The notes beneath the pieces were generated by a model, which worked only from the letters and a program-made list of their open reading frames with translations, did not search any database and was not told the origin of the DNA. A program made the translations under genes and the position numbers. A DNA stretch of 64,000 nucleotides, from contig NZ_AQQZ01000002.1 in the NCBI RefSeq assembly GCF_001205715.1, forward strand, positions 367,501-431,500, read 5' to 3'. Position 1 is the first letter of the stretch; each line of letters starts with the position of its first letter. Below, in pieces: positions 35,978-44,168 of the stretch. The DNA is from Pseudaestuariivita atlantica (GTDB lineage Bacteria > Pseudomonadota > Alphaproteobacteria > Rhodobacterales > Rhodobacteraceae).

Positions 35978-37216
35978 TCAGGCGACCTTTTCCAGTTCGA
36001 ACGCGTCGTGGAGCGCCTGAACGGCCAGTTCCATGTATTTGCGGTCGATCAGGACCGAGATCTTGATCTCGGAGGTGGCGATCACCTTGATGTTGATGCC
36101 TTCGTCCGACAGCGTCTTGAACATCGTGGCGGCGACGCCCGACTGGCTGCGCATGCCGATGCCCACGGCGCTGACCTTGGCCACGTCGGTATCGGCGACA
36201 AGCGCGTGGAAGTTAATGTCGCCCGCTTCCTTGGCCGCGTTCATCGCCTGTTCGGCGCGCGCCACCTGGTCGGTCGGGCAGGAGAAGGTCATGTCCGTCC
36301 GGCCTTCTTCGGCGATGTTCTGGATGATCATGTCGACGTTCACGCCGGCCTCGGACAGGGGGCCGAAGATGGCGGCGGCGATGCCGGGGCGGTCGGCGAC
36401 CGATACGAGCGTCATCTTGGCCTCGTCACGCGAATAGGCGATGCCGGATACGGGGCGGTTTTCCATGACTTCCTCCTCAGCGCAGACAAGCGTGCCCGCG
36501 GCGTCGTCCATTTCCTCGAAACTCGACAGGACGCGCAGTTTGACCTTGAACCGCATCGCCAGTTCGACCGAGCGGGTCTGCAGCACCTTGGCGCCGAGCG
36601 AGGCGAGTTCGAGCATTTCCTCGAACGAGATCTTTTCCAGCTTGCGCGCCTTGTCGGCGATGCGGGGATCGGTGGTGTAGATGCCGTCGACATCGGTGTA
36701 GATGTCGCAGCGTTCCGCGTCGAAGGCGGCGGCGAAGGCGACGGCGGTGGTGTCGGACCCGCCGCGGCCCAGCGTGGTGATCCGGCCTTCGGGGCTGACG
36801 CCCTGGAAGCCCGCGACAACCGCGACGCGCATGCCTTCGGCGAACTTGGCGGTGATGTTGTCGGTCGGGATCGCCTCGATCCGGGCGGCGGAGTGGGCGG
36901 CGGTCGTCTGCACCGGCACCTGCCAGCCCTGCCAGGACCGCGCGGGCACGTCCATTTCCTGCAGGGTGAGCGCCATGAGGCCGGCGGTCACGTTCTCTCC
37001 CGACGACACGACGGCATCGTATTCGCGCGCGTCGAACAGGGGAGAGGTCTCGCCCACGTACCCCACCAGCTTGTTCGTCTCGCCCGCCATGGCCGACACG
37101 ATGACGATCACGTCATAGCCCTTGGCCACCTCGACTCCGACACGTTTCGCGGCCCGCTTGATACGGTCGAGCGTGGCGACGGAAGTACCGCCGAATTTCA
37201 TCACGAGCACGGGCAT
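35978..37216 (-). CDS. lysC: Aspartate kinase
   Basis: First step of lysine, threonine and methionine synthesis, 412 residues. VLVMKFGGTSVATLDRIKR starts the kinase domain; VVSSGENVTAGLMALTLQ and ITTLGRGGSDTTAVAFAAAF are substrate and ATP motifs. The C-terminal 150 residues carry two ACT domains (LVSVADRPGIAAAIFGPLSE and VGIGMRSQSGVAATMFKTLS), which give feedback control by lysine and/or threonine. Family length and start are as expected. Confidence 0.97.
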   Translation of the reverse strand: MPVLVMKFGGTSVATLDRIKRAAKRVGVEVAKGYDVIVIVSAMAGETNKLVGYVGETSPLFDAREYDAVVSSGENVTAGLMALTLQEMDVPARSWQGWQVPVQTTAAHSAARIEAIPTDNITAKFAEGMRVAVVAGFQGVSPEGRITTLGRGGSDTTAVAFAAAFDAERCDIYTDVDGIYTTDPRIADKARKLEKISFEEMLELASLGAKVLQTRSVELAMRFKVKLRVLSSFEEMDDAAGTLVCAEEEVMENRPVSGIAYSRDEAKMTLVSVADRPGIAAAIFGPLSEAGVNVDMIIQNIAEEGRTDMTFSCPTDQVARAEQAMNAAKEAGDINFHALVADTDVAKVSAVGIGMRSQSGVAATMFKTLSDEGINIKVIATSEIKISVLIDRKYMELAVQALHDAFELEKVA

Positions 37217-37329
37217 GGGACGCAGGCCTTCGGGTCAATTCGGGGGCAGGCTTTACGCGGGTGTCAGGTGGGGTGCAACCCCGTGGCCGGGCTAGAGCGC
37301 CGCGTGTGATCCGGTCGGCGTCCGGAAGG

Positions 37330-37355
37330 AGGGGAGCAGGACATGCCGCTCCCCT
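37330..37355 (-). terminator. Hairpin after the DUF11-like gene
   Basis: AGGGGAGC and GCTCCCCT form an 8 bp stem with a 10-base loop just downstream of the gene ending at 37366. There is no T run, so intrinsic termination is doubtful. Confidence 0.4.
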
Positions 37356-37365
37356 TGTGATCGGG

Positions 37366-38808
37366 TTACTGCGCGATCTGGACGACGCGGCCCGACACCT
37401 GTTCGACATCGATCGATGTCGCATTGTCCCTGTCGATGTCACGCCCCGTGTAGACGGCGGTGACATCAAGAGGATGCGGAGACGTGATCGACAACCACCC
37501 GATGGAGGCGCGCTTTTCGGCAAGGTCGTCGGCGCCGAGCATCTCGCCCAGTTTCAGGCAGTCATCGAACGTCGCGTGGCCGGGGTTGAGCGTCATGTCC
37601 TCGCCGCCCGTTGCCGGGGTTTGCGCGGGTTCGCGGTACACGTCGGTCGTATCGAGCGTGAGCGGGTAGACGCGCTTTTCGAGATCGGCGGCAAGGTAGC
37701 CGGGGTTGAGGATGTTGATCTCGGTGAAGTAGCGGCCTTGGGCGAGGGTTGTTGCCGCTTCGGGCTCGGCGTCATTGTCCTGTGCGCCACAGACGTATTT
37801 TACGGCGTAGTGGTAACGGTCGACAAGGTGCCGGACGGGCATGTCGGCGCATGCCGGGGCGGTCGCAAGTTCCAGGGGCAACCAGATGGCAGCGGGATCG
37901 GTCGGCGCGCTTTCGGGGTCCGACAACACGGCGCAGTTCGAATAGTCGCCGGACGCCATCGCCGCATCCACTTGCGCCGTAAGGGTGACGGGCGGAACCT
38001 GGGTCACGGCCCCGCCGCCCGTGGGTACGGTGTAGATGCAGGTCACGACCTGGCCGGAGGCGGAACAGGCCCAGTCGGTGCCGGTGGCCGAGGTGTAGGT
38101 GAGGCCCGCAGGGAGGGTGTCGGTGACGGCGAGCGTGCGACCTTCAAACAGGGCCGTGTTTGTCAGCACCGGCGCCAATTCGAAGGTGACGTTTGTCGGT
38201 GCGAGGATCGGCACCGGGCTTGTCAGGGTTTTCGTCAGCGTGATCGGCGGTGTCGAAAGGCAGATCACGGCGTACAGGTCGAGGCTGCCAGAGCCGAAGG
38301 CGGCGTAAGTGCTCGGTTGGATTCCGGGATCAGGATCAACAATAAAGTGTTGCGACCCGGACTGAGCGCCGAGTTGCGCCGTATTGTAATCAATCAACCG
38401 GTCGAAGCTACGCATCACGGAGCTGCCATTCATCAGATCGATGCGGGCAATGTTGAAGCCTGAACTGTTGCCACCGTAACGGCCGTTGATCCGTACACAT
38501 GGGCCGTTCGGATCGTGCGCGCCTGTGATATCTGACAGGAAAACGTCGTAATACTCGTTCCCGCCGCCACCGGTATGTCCGGCTATGTCATTGTTGTTGC
38601 TGTCGAGAGGGAGCGACGTGATCGGGTCGAGTTCTGCGGATGGAACTGCGAAAGGGTGGTCGAATGTGTTTGTTGTTACTTCCCACACAACGATACCGGT
38701 GACGCCGGGAGTTGCGGAGATAGGTGTTGTGGAGACTTGGGACACGGCGGATGTGGCCACGGCAAGTGCGAGGCCCGCGCCCGCAAGCGCAGAAGCAATG
38801 CGTTTCAT
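37366..38808 (-). CDS. Secreted protein with a DUF11-like repeat domain, function unknown
   Basis: A 480-residue exported protein: signal peptide MKRIASALAGAGLALAVATS, then a region rich in Asn/Ser/Gly (SNNNDIAGHTGGGGNEYYDV). Residues about 190-300 look like a DUF11/conserved-repeat beta domain (SPVPILAPTNVTFELAP, RTLAVTDTLPAGLTYTSATG). The C-terminal third contains several Cys and RYFTEINILNPGYLAADLEK. Base composition is visibly lower in GC than its neighbours, and the upstream 100 bases are AT-rich, which may indicate recent acquisition. Possibly a surface protein; no function is assigned. Confidence 0.72.
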   Translation of the reverse strand: MKRIASALAGAGLALAVATSAVSQVSTTPISATPGVTGIVVWEVTTNTFDHPFAVPSAELDPITSLPLDSNNNDIAGHTGGGGNEYYDVFLSDITGAHDPNGPCVRINGRYGGNSSGFNIARIDLMNGSSVMRSFDRLIDYNTAQLGAQSGSQHFIVDPDPGIQPSTYAAFGSGSLDLYAVICLSTPPITLTKTLTSPVPILAPTNVTFELAPVLTNTALFEGRTLAVTDTLPAGLTYTSATGTDWACSASGQVVTCIYTVPTGGGAVTQVPPVTLTAQVDAAMASGDYSNCAVLSDPESAPTDPAAIWLPLELATAPACADMPVRHLVDRYHYAVKYVCGAQDNDAEPEAATTLAQGRYFTEINILNPGYLAADLEKRVYPLTLDTTDVYREPAQTPATGGEDMTLNPGHATFDDCLKLGEMLGADDLAEKRASIGWLSITSPHPLDVTAVYTGRDIDRDNATSIDVEQVSGRVVQIAQ

Positions 38809-38908
38809 GAAAATTCACTCCGTAAAATACATGCGGCCGTAATTGACTGCATGACGCATCATTTCACGTGATGAATAACTAGGCAGGTCCGGTATTCCCC
38901 ACCTTCCC

Positions 38909-39550
38909 TTAAAACGGGCACGCCCGGCCGTCGTAGAATTCGAAGCAGCCGGTGGTGTCCATGGACAGGGCGTCGAAGCGGGTGGCGAGGCCGGTGGCGC
39001 TTTGTTCGACCGAGATGTCGGCGGCGGAGCTGCCCATGTCGGTGCGCACCCAGCCGGGGTGGTAGATGCCCACCGCGATGCCTTCGCCCGCGAGGTCGGT
39101 GGCGAGGTTGCGGCCCAGATTGGTGACCGCGGCCTTGGAGGCGCGGTAGATGTAGGCGCCGCCACGCGCGCGTTCGCTTGATCCCATCTGGCTGGAGATG
39201 ATCGCGATCTTGCCACCGGCAGAGCGCAGAGCGGGCAGGGCCGCCTGCACGGTGGAAAAGACGCCGGTGACGTTGGTGGCGAAGGTGCGGGCCCAGAGAT
39301 CGGGGGCGTAGCCGTCGTCGAGGTTTTCGTGCCGGTCGAGGTAGACGCCCGCGTTGCACACCAGCAGGTCGAGCGGGCGGTCGCGCAGGTGATCGGCCAG
39401 CGCGGCGATCTGCGCGGCATCGGTCACGTCGAGCGGGAAACCGGCGCGGCCATCGCGGGAGGTGCCGATGACGGAGTGTCCGCGCGCAGACAATTCGGTG
39501 ACCAGCGCCGCGCCGATGCCGCGATTGGCGCCGGTGACAAGGACCTGCAT
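38909..39550 (-). CDS. Short-chain dehydrogenase/reductase
   Basis: A 213-residue SDR protein. VLVTGANRGIGAALVTEL is the NAD(P)-binding TGxxxGxG motif, LLVCNAGVY the NAG motif, IAIISSQMGS carries the catalytic Ser, and AYIYRASKAAVTNLGRNL the Tyr-x-x-x-Lys pair near residue 135. HPGWVRTDMG follows. Its ATG overlaps the DUF1178 stop by one base (TGATG). The substrate is unknown. The C-terminus is short for an SDR and ends EFYDGRACPF. Confidence 0.92.
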   Translation of the reverse strand: MQVLVTGANRGIGAALVTELSARGHSVIGTSRDGRAGFPLDVTDAAQIAALADHLRDRPLDLLVCNAGVYLDRHENLDDGYAPDLWARTFATNVTGVFSTVQAALPALRSAGGKIAIISSQMGSSERARGGAYIYRASKAAVTNLGRNLATDLAGEGIAVGIYHPGWVRTDMGSSAADISVEQSATGLATRFDALSMDTTGCFEFYDGRACPF

Positions 39551-39999
39551 CAGTTCGATTTCCGGTTCGGGCGGAAGGGGAGGGGCGCGACGGGCACGCC
39601 GTCCTCGATCAGCTTGCGGGCCTCGTCGGGCCGCGCCTCGCCATAGATCGAGCGTTCGGGGGCGGTGCCGTCATGCATCGCGCGCGCTTCGGACGCGAAG
39701 CGGGTGCCAACGTAGTCGGAGGTCTTCTCGACGTGTTCGCGCATCGCGCGGAGCGCCTGTTCGGCGGGCGATGCAGGGGCGGAGAGGGGCTTTTCCCGTT
39801 CTGGTGCAGGGGGTTGCGTGGGCGCGTCGTCGCCTTCGGGTGCGATGCGGGGGGCCATCAGCGCCTTGTCGACCTGCGAGGACCCGCAGATGGCGCAGGC
39901 GACGTGCCCGCTCGCGCGCAGGGTGTCATAGGCCGCGGACGAGGCGAACCAGCTTTCGAATTCGTGGTCGTTGTCGCATTTGAGCGTGAAGCGGATCAT
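39550..39999 (-). CDS. DUF1178 family protein
   Basis: A 149-residue protein with the DUF1178 zinc-ribbon-like start MIRFTLKCDNDHEFESWFAS and a second Cys pair in VACAICGSSQVDKALMAPRI, four cysteines in all that could bind zinc. The C-terminal motif RAMREHVEKTSDYVGTRFA and AMHDGTAPERSIYGEA are typical. The function is unknown. I preferred the ATG at 39999; an in-frame ATG at 40056 adds an Arg-rich leader. It is coupled to the SDR gene downstream. Confidence 0.88.
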   Translation of the reverse strand: MIRFTLKCDNDHEFESWFASSAAYDTLRASGHVACAICGSSQVDKALMAPRIAPEGDDAPTQPPAPEREKPLSAPASPAEQALRAMREHVEKTSDYVGTRFASEARAMHDGTAPERSIYGEARPDEARKLIEDGVPVAPLPFRPNRKSN

Positions 40000-40065
40000 G
40001 CGCGGGCGCACCTTTCGTCGGTCGCGCAAATGTATGCGCGTTGTGTCCGAGCGCAAGTGTGCGGT

Positions 40066-40524
40066 TCAGCGCAGGCGCGCGGGATCGAAGCTGCGCAGCA
40101 GCGCGGCCAGATCGGGGGCGTTCACCCGTGCGGCGGCCTTTTTCGGGCTGAGCCACTTGCGCTGGCGTTCCTTGCGCTCGGGGAAGATCGAGGCGATCTT
40201 CTTGACCTTCACCGGGTAGACCAGCCCGATGCAGGGCAGTTCGTTCGGAGAGTCGCTGTCCTTCAGGTACGAGATCAGGCCGATGCGCTGGTCCATGGCC
40301 TTGCCGCGTACGCCGGCTTCTTCCCAGGCCTCGGTCGCCGCCGTTTGCGCGGGCGTGAGGCCGTCGATGGGCCACCCCTTGGGCAGGATCCAGCGCCGTG
40401 TCTGGCGGCTGGTCACGAGGAGCACGCGCGTCTTGCCCTGTTCCACCCTGTAGCACAGGGCGCAGATCTGGGTCCGGATGTCGGACTTGTGCGCGGCACG
40501 CAGTGTCAGGGGCAGTTGCTTCAT
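40066..40524 (-). CDS. Nudix hydrolase
   Basis: A 152-residue Nudix protein. RRWILPKGWPIDGLTPAQTA and ATEAWEEAGVRG form the Nudix box, with the catalytic Glu pair in EAWEEAG; the Glu expected after GX5 is replaced. The KGW start of the box resembles the diphosphoinositol-polyphosphate/dinucleoside-polyphosphate group found in alphaproteobacteria. YPVKVKKIASIFPERKERQR is a basic insertion that could bind a polyphosphate. The substrate is not predictable. Confidence 0.88.
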   Translation of the reverse strand: MKQLPLTLRAAHKSDIRTQICALCYRVEQGKTRVLLVTSRQTRRWILPKGWPIDGLTPAQTAATEAWEEAGVRGKAMDQRIGLISYLKDSDSPNELPCIGLVYPVKVKKIASIFPERKERQRKWLSPKKAAARVNAPDLAALLRSFDPARLR

Positions 40525-40667
40525 GTTTGGCCGCGCGGGCTCCGCCTCGTGGAGTGTTCTTGTTTTGAGATATCCACAATACAGAAATTTGCCGTGATTT
40601 TAAAGGGGTTCGCGGGAAAGTTGCGGGGAACGTGCCGTAAAACCCCCGGTTCGGGCCGGATGCGCGG

Positions 40668-41876
40668 TCAGGTTTCCAGCCCCAGCCGGGTTTCGAGAAA
40701 TGTAAGCACGGCGTCGGCAGAGGCGGTCGCGGCAAGTGCCTGCGAGGCGCGGGCGGCTTGTTCGGTGGCGGCAGAGGGATCGGAGAGGCGCGCAAGCCCG
40801 GCGGCGAGGGAGGCGGCATCGGTCACCGGGATGGCCGCATCTGGGCCGAGAGCGGCGAAGGCGTCGGTGAAGTTGGCGGTGTCGGGGCCGTGCAGGATGG
40901 CCGAGCCGTGGGCGGCGGGTTCGAACGGTGTGTGGCCGCCGCGATCGGTCAGGGTGCCTCCGATGAAGGTCGCGTGGGAAGCGCGGTAGAAGAGGTCCAT
41001 CTCTCCCATCGTGTCGGCCAGCAAAAGGCGGGTGCCGGGTGGCGTGGCGCCGGTGCTGCGGCGGTGCGCGGCAAGTCCGCGCGCGGCGATCAGGGCCGCG
41101 ACCTCGTCGGCGCGGGCGGGATGGCGGGGGGCGAGGATCAGGACGGTGTCGGGATCCTCGGAGAGCCGCGCGAGATGCGCGTCGAGCACCGTGTCCTCTT
41201 CGCCTGCATGGGTGGAGGCGGCGAGCCACGTCCGCGCGTAAGGCAGGGCGGCGAGGTCGGGCGGCAGGTCGCGGTCGGGCGGCAGGTAGAGCGACTTCAG
41301 CTGCACGGGCGCGGCGATGTCGGCGGCGGGCACACCAAGGTCGGCGAAGCGGGTGGCAGAGGCCGCGTCCTGCGGGATCACGCCCCTGAGGCGGGGGAAG
41401 ACGGCAGGGGCGAGCCCCGGTATCCGCGACCAGCCGCGCGCCGTGCGCGCCGTCAGGCGGGCACCGAGGGCGATGGTGGGATGGCGGCGGATGCGGTTGG
41501 GCCAGAGTTCGGATTCAAGCGTCAGGTGGGCCCGCGCATCCAGCGCGGCCCAGCGGGTGTCGAGCGGCGCGAGGCGCGCGGTTGTGCGCGGCAGCGCCCA
41601 CCCGTCGACCATGTCGCGCGCAGTCAGCGTGTTGCAGGTGATGCAGAGCGGCAGGTCGGGATGGCGGGTGGTGAGGGCCGCAAGGATCGGGCGGGCCGAG
41701 GCAAGCTCACCGTTCGAGGCGCCGTGCACCCAGAGCCCGCCGGGCACGCCGTTCCCGGCGAACCCGAGGCGTTCGGCCCAATCGCGCCATGTCTCCTGCC
41801 CGCGCAGGGCCCGGATGGCGAAGAGGATCGCGAAGCCGGGCCATGCGAGTGTCAGAAGCGCGCGGTAGGCAAGCAC
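40668..41876 (-). CDS. waaA: 3-deoxy-D-manno-octulosonic acid (Kdo) transferase
   Basis: Adds Kdo to lipid IVA in lipopolysaccharide core synthesis. 402 residues, starting with GTG next to the aldehyde dehydrogenase stop. An N-terminal membrane-associated segment (LLTLAWPGFAILFAIRALRG) is followed by LWVHGASNGELASARPIL (motif with the catalytic Glu), LTLESELWPNRIR, WLAASTHAGEEDTVLDAH and LILAPRHPARADEV, with ATFIGGTLTDRGGHTPFEPA in the donor site. It is slightly shorter than the E. coli enzyme. Confidence 0.93.
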   Translation of the reverse strand: MLAYRALLTLAWPGFAILFAIRALRGQETWRDWAERLGFAGNGVPGGLWVHGASNGELASARPILAALTTRHPDLPLCITCNTLTARDMVDGWALPRTTARLAPLDTRWAALDARAHLTLESELWPNRIRRHPTIALGARLTARTARGWSRIPGLAPAVFPRLRGVIPQDAASATRFADLGVPAADIAAPVQLKSLYLPPDRDLPPDLAALPYARTWLAASTHAGEEDTVLDAHLARLSEDPDTVLILAPRHPARADEVAALIAARGLAAHRRSTGATPPGTRLLLADTMGEMDLFYRASHATFIGGTLTDRGGHTPFEPAAHGSAILHGPDTANFTDAFAALGPDAAIPVTDAASLAAGLARLSDPSAATEQAARASQALAATASADAVLTFLETRLGLET

Positions 41877-43307
41877 CTATTCCGCGGCCCAGCCGGCGAC
41901 TGCCTTGACCTCGCAGAACTCTTCAAGGCCCCAGACGCCGCCTTCGCGGCCATTGCCCGACGCCTTGTAGCCGCCGAAGGGCGAGCCCTGCGCGAACGTC
42001 CCGCCATTCGCGGCCACCATGCCCGAGCGCAGGCGGCGCGCGACGCGGCGGATGCGGTCGGTGTCCTGCGACTGGATGTAGTTGGTCAGGCCGTAGGGCG
42101 TGTCGTTGGCGATGGCGATGGCCTGTTCTTCGTCCTTGAACGGCATCATGGCGAGGACCGGGCCGAAAATCTCTTCGCGCGCGATGGTCATGTCGTTGGT
42201 GACGTCGGCAAAGATGGTGGGGCGCACGAAATAGCCGCGGTTGGTGCCCTCGGGGCGGCCGGGGCCGCCCGCGACCAGCCGCGCGCCTTCGTCGATGCCG
42301 GCCTGGATCAGGCCCTGGATCTTGTTCCACTGGGTTTCGCTGACGACCGGGCCGATATGCTTCCCGCCCTCGGCGGCGGGGCCGGTGGCGATCTTGTTGG
42401 CCATGGCGACGGCTTCGTCCACCGCCTGCGCGTAGCGGTCTTCCTGCACCAGCATCCGCGTTGGCGCGTTGCAGGACTGGCCGGTGTTGTTCATGCAGCG
42501 GATCACGCCGCGCTTGATGGCGTCACCATCGGCGTCGTCGAAGACGATGTTCGCGCCCTTGCCGCCCAGTTCGAGGCTGACGCGTTTCAGCGTATCGGCG
42601 GCGGATTTCGAGATCAGCTTGCCCGCGCGGGTCGAGCCGGTGAACGAGATCATGTCGACGTCGGGGTGTGCCGACAGTTGCGAGCCGACCCCCGGCCCGT
42701 CGCCGTTGACGAGGTTGAAGACGCCCGCGGGCGCGCCCGCCTCGTGCACGATCTCGGCAAAGAGGTGGCCCGACAGTGGCGCGATTTCCGACGGTTTCAG
42801 GATCGTCGTGCAGCCGACCGCGATCGCCGGGATCGCCTTGAGCGCGATCTGGTTCATCGGCCAGTTCCAGGGCGTGATCATGCCGACGACGCCGATCGGT
42901 TCATAGAGCGTCTTTTCGGTGGCGGTGAAATCGCGTTCGAACTGGAAGGTGTCGAGCGCCTTGAGGAAGCCGTCGATATGCCAGGACCCGGCACCGACCT
43001 GCTGGGTGCGGGCCATGTCGATGGGCGCGCCCATCTCGAGGCTGATCGCCTCGGCCATGTCTTCGGCGCGGGCCTTGTAGACTTCGAGGATACTGGCGAT
43101 CAGGTCGCGGCGCGTGGCGAGCGGCGTCAGCATCCACGGCTCGAACGCGGCGCGGGCGGCGGCGACGGCGGCGTCGGTATCGGCCTGGTCACCCAGCGAG
43201 ATGACGGCGCAGGGCTCTTCGGTGGACGGGTTGATCACTTCGAGATCGTTCGCGGCGGCGGGAGAGACCCATTCGCCGTTGATGTAGAAGGTCCGGATGT
43301 CGCGCAT
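41877..43307 (-). CDS. Aldehyde dehydrogenase (NAD(P)+ dependent)
   Basis: A 476-residue ALDH superfamily enzyme. VINPSTEEPCAVISLG, VVGMITPWNWPMNQIALK and ISFTGSTRAGKLISKSAAD form the cofactor site. The general-base Glu is in VSLELGGKGANIV and the nucleophile Cys in MNNTGQSCNAPTRMLVQ. The C-terminal SPFGGYKASGNGREGG is conserved. The substrate aldehyde is not evident. Its stop abuts the waaA start. It diverges from the peroxiredoxin gene across only 95 bases. Confidence 0.93.
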   Translation of the reverse strand: MRDIRTFYINGEWVSPAAANDLEVINPSTEEPCAVISLGDQADTDAAVAAARAAFEPWMLTPLATRRDLIASILEVYKARAEDMAEAISLEMGAPIDMARTQQVGAGSWHIDGFLKALDTFQFERDFTATEKTLYEPIGVVGMITPWNWPMNQIALKAIPAIAVGCTTILKPSEIAPLSGHLFAEIVHEAGAPAGVFNLVNGDGPGVGSQLSAHPDVDMISFTGSTRAGKLISKSAADTLKRVSLELGGKGANIVFDDADGDAIKRGVIRCMNNTGQSCNAPTRMLVQEDRYAQAVDEAVAMANKIATGPAAEGGKHIGPVVSETQWNKIQGLIQAGIDEGARLVAGGPGRPEGTNRGYFVRPTIFADVTNDMTIAREEIFGPVLAMMPFKDEEQAIAIANDTPYGLTNYIQSQDTDRIRRVARRLRSGMVAANGGTFAQGSPFGGYKASGNGREGGVWGLEEFCEVKAVAGWAAE

Positions 43308-43339
43308 TGGGGGCAGGCTCCTCTTTTAACCACGCCAGC

Positions 43340-43381
43340 CTTGCCCTACCTGTGAGGGCAGGGCAAGCGGCAACGCTTGCC
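43340..43381 (+). promoter_or_regulatory. Two mutually exclusive hairpins in the peroxiredoxin leader
   Basis: Hairpin 1 pairs CTTGCCCT (43340-43347) with AGGGCAAG (43360-43367). Hairpin 2 pairs GGCAAGCG (43362-43369) with CGCTTGCC (43374-43381) around a GCAA tetraloop. They compete for 43362-43367. The Shine-Dalgarno AGGAGA is 10 bases further on. No T run follows, so control of translation or mRNA stability is more likely than termination. Confidence 0.45.
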
Positions 43382-43402
43382 GAATGCATCAGGAGATTGA
43401 GC

Positions 43403-44056
43403 ATGGCATTACGTATCAACGACGTTGTCCCGAACCTGAAGGTCGAGACGGACCAGGGCCCCATCCAGTTCCACGAGTGGATCGGCGACAGCTGGGCGAT
43501 CCTGTTCTCGCACCCGAAGGATTTCACGCCGGTCTGCACCACGGAATTCGGCGCGGTGGCGCAACTGGCCGAGGAATGGGCCAAGCGCGGCACCAAGGTA
43601 ATCGGCGTGAGCGTCGACGGGGTCGAGGATCACAAGAAGTGGAAGGGCGATATCGAGGGGTATTCCGGCGCGACCGCGGGGTTCCCGATCATCGCGGATG
43701 ACGGGCTGGAAGTGTCGAAGGCCTTCGACATGCTGCCGGCCGAGGCCTACATGCCGGACGGGCGCACGCCCAATGACAGCGCGACGGTGCGGTCGGTGTT
43801 CATCATCGGGCCGGACAAGCAGTTGAAGCTGTCGATGACCTACCCGATGACGATCGGCCGGAACTTCGGCGAGATCCTGCGCGCGCTCGACGCGCTGCAG
43901 ACGGCGGCCAAGCACGGCGTGGCGACCCCCGCCAACTGGGAACTGGGCCAGGACGTGGTGATCCCGCCGTCGGTGTCGAACGAGGACGCGAAGGCCAAGT
44001 TCGGCAAGTACGACGCCAAGCTGCCTTACCTGCGGATGACGAAGCTGCCCGAGTGA
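43403..44056 (+). CDS. Peroxiredoxin (1-Cys, Prx6-type)
   Basis: Thiol peroxidase, 217 residues. The peroxidatic Cys is in SHPKDFTPVCTTEFGAVAQL (Cys45), with the PxxxTxxC pattern of the Prx6 group. There is no clear resolving Cys, consistent with a 1-Cys enzyme. ATVRSVFIIGPDKQLKLSMT and the long C-terminal domain (ELGQDVVIPPSVSNEDAKAK) match Prx6 length. AGGAGA sits 7 bases before the ATG at 43403. It may be expressed under oxidative stress, but no OxyR site was found. Confidence 0.93.
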   Translation: MALRINDVVPNLKVETDQGPIQFHEWIGDSWAILFSHPKDFTPVCTTEFGAVAQLAEEWAKRGTKVIGVSVDGVEDHKKWKGDIEGYSGATAGFPIIADDGLEVSKAFDMLPAEAYMPDGRTPNDSATVRSVFIIGPDKQLKLSMTYPMTIGRNFGEILRALDALQTAAKHGVATPANWELGQDVVIPPSVSNEDAKAKFGKYDAKLPYLRMTKLPE

Positions 44057-44065
44057 TGCGAAGGG

Positions 44066-44087
44066 GGTCGGGTGAGATCACCCGACC
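44066..44087. repeat. REP-like palindrome, copy 4
   Basis: GGTCGGGTGA-GA-TCACCCGACC, perfect 10 bp arms, then CTAC. First of a pair in the gap between the convergent peroxiredoxin and L,D-transpeptidase genes. Confidence 0.8.
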
Positions 44088-44109
44088 TACGCCTGCAAGC
44101 GACGGGCCG

Positions 44110-44131
44110 GGATGGGTGAAATCACCCATCC
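44110..44131. repeat. REP-like palindrome, copy 5
   Basis: GGATGGGTGA-AA-TCACCCATCC, perfect 10 bp arms, then TAC. Compared with copy 4 it has two compensatory changes that preserve pairing, so the palindrome itself appears to be under selection. Confidence 0.8.
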
Positions 44132-44168
44132 TACCCGGTGGACGGCGCCCGGTTGCGGTCGCCTGTCC

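Noticed and set aside
38815-39420. A 201-codon frame over the SDR gene
   Set aside because: Same strand, different frame, Ser/Pro/Arg-rich; the SDR frame contains TGxxxGxG and YxxxK.
40525-40667. AT-richer stretch between the Nudix and waaA genes as a small gene or RNA
   Set aside because: No start with a ribosome-binding site, no stable hairpin and no repeat copy elsewhere in the window.
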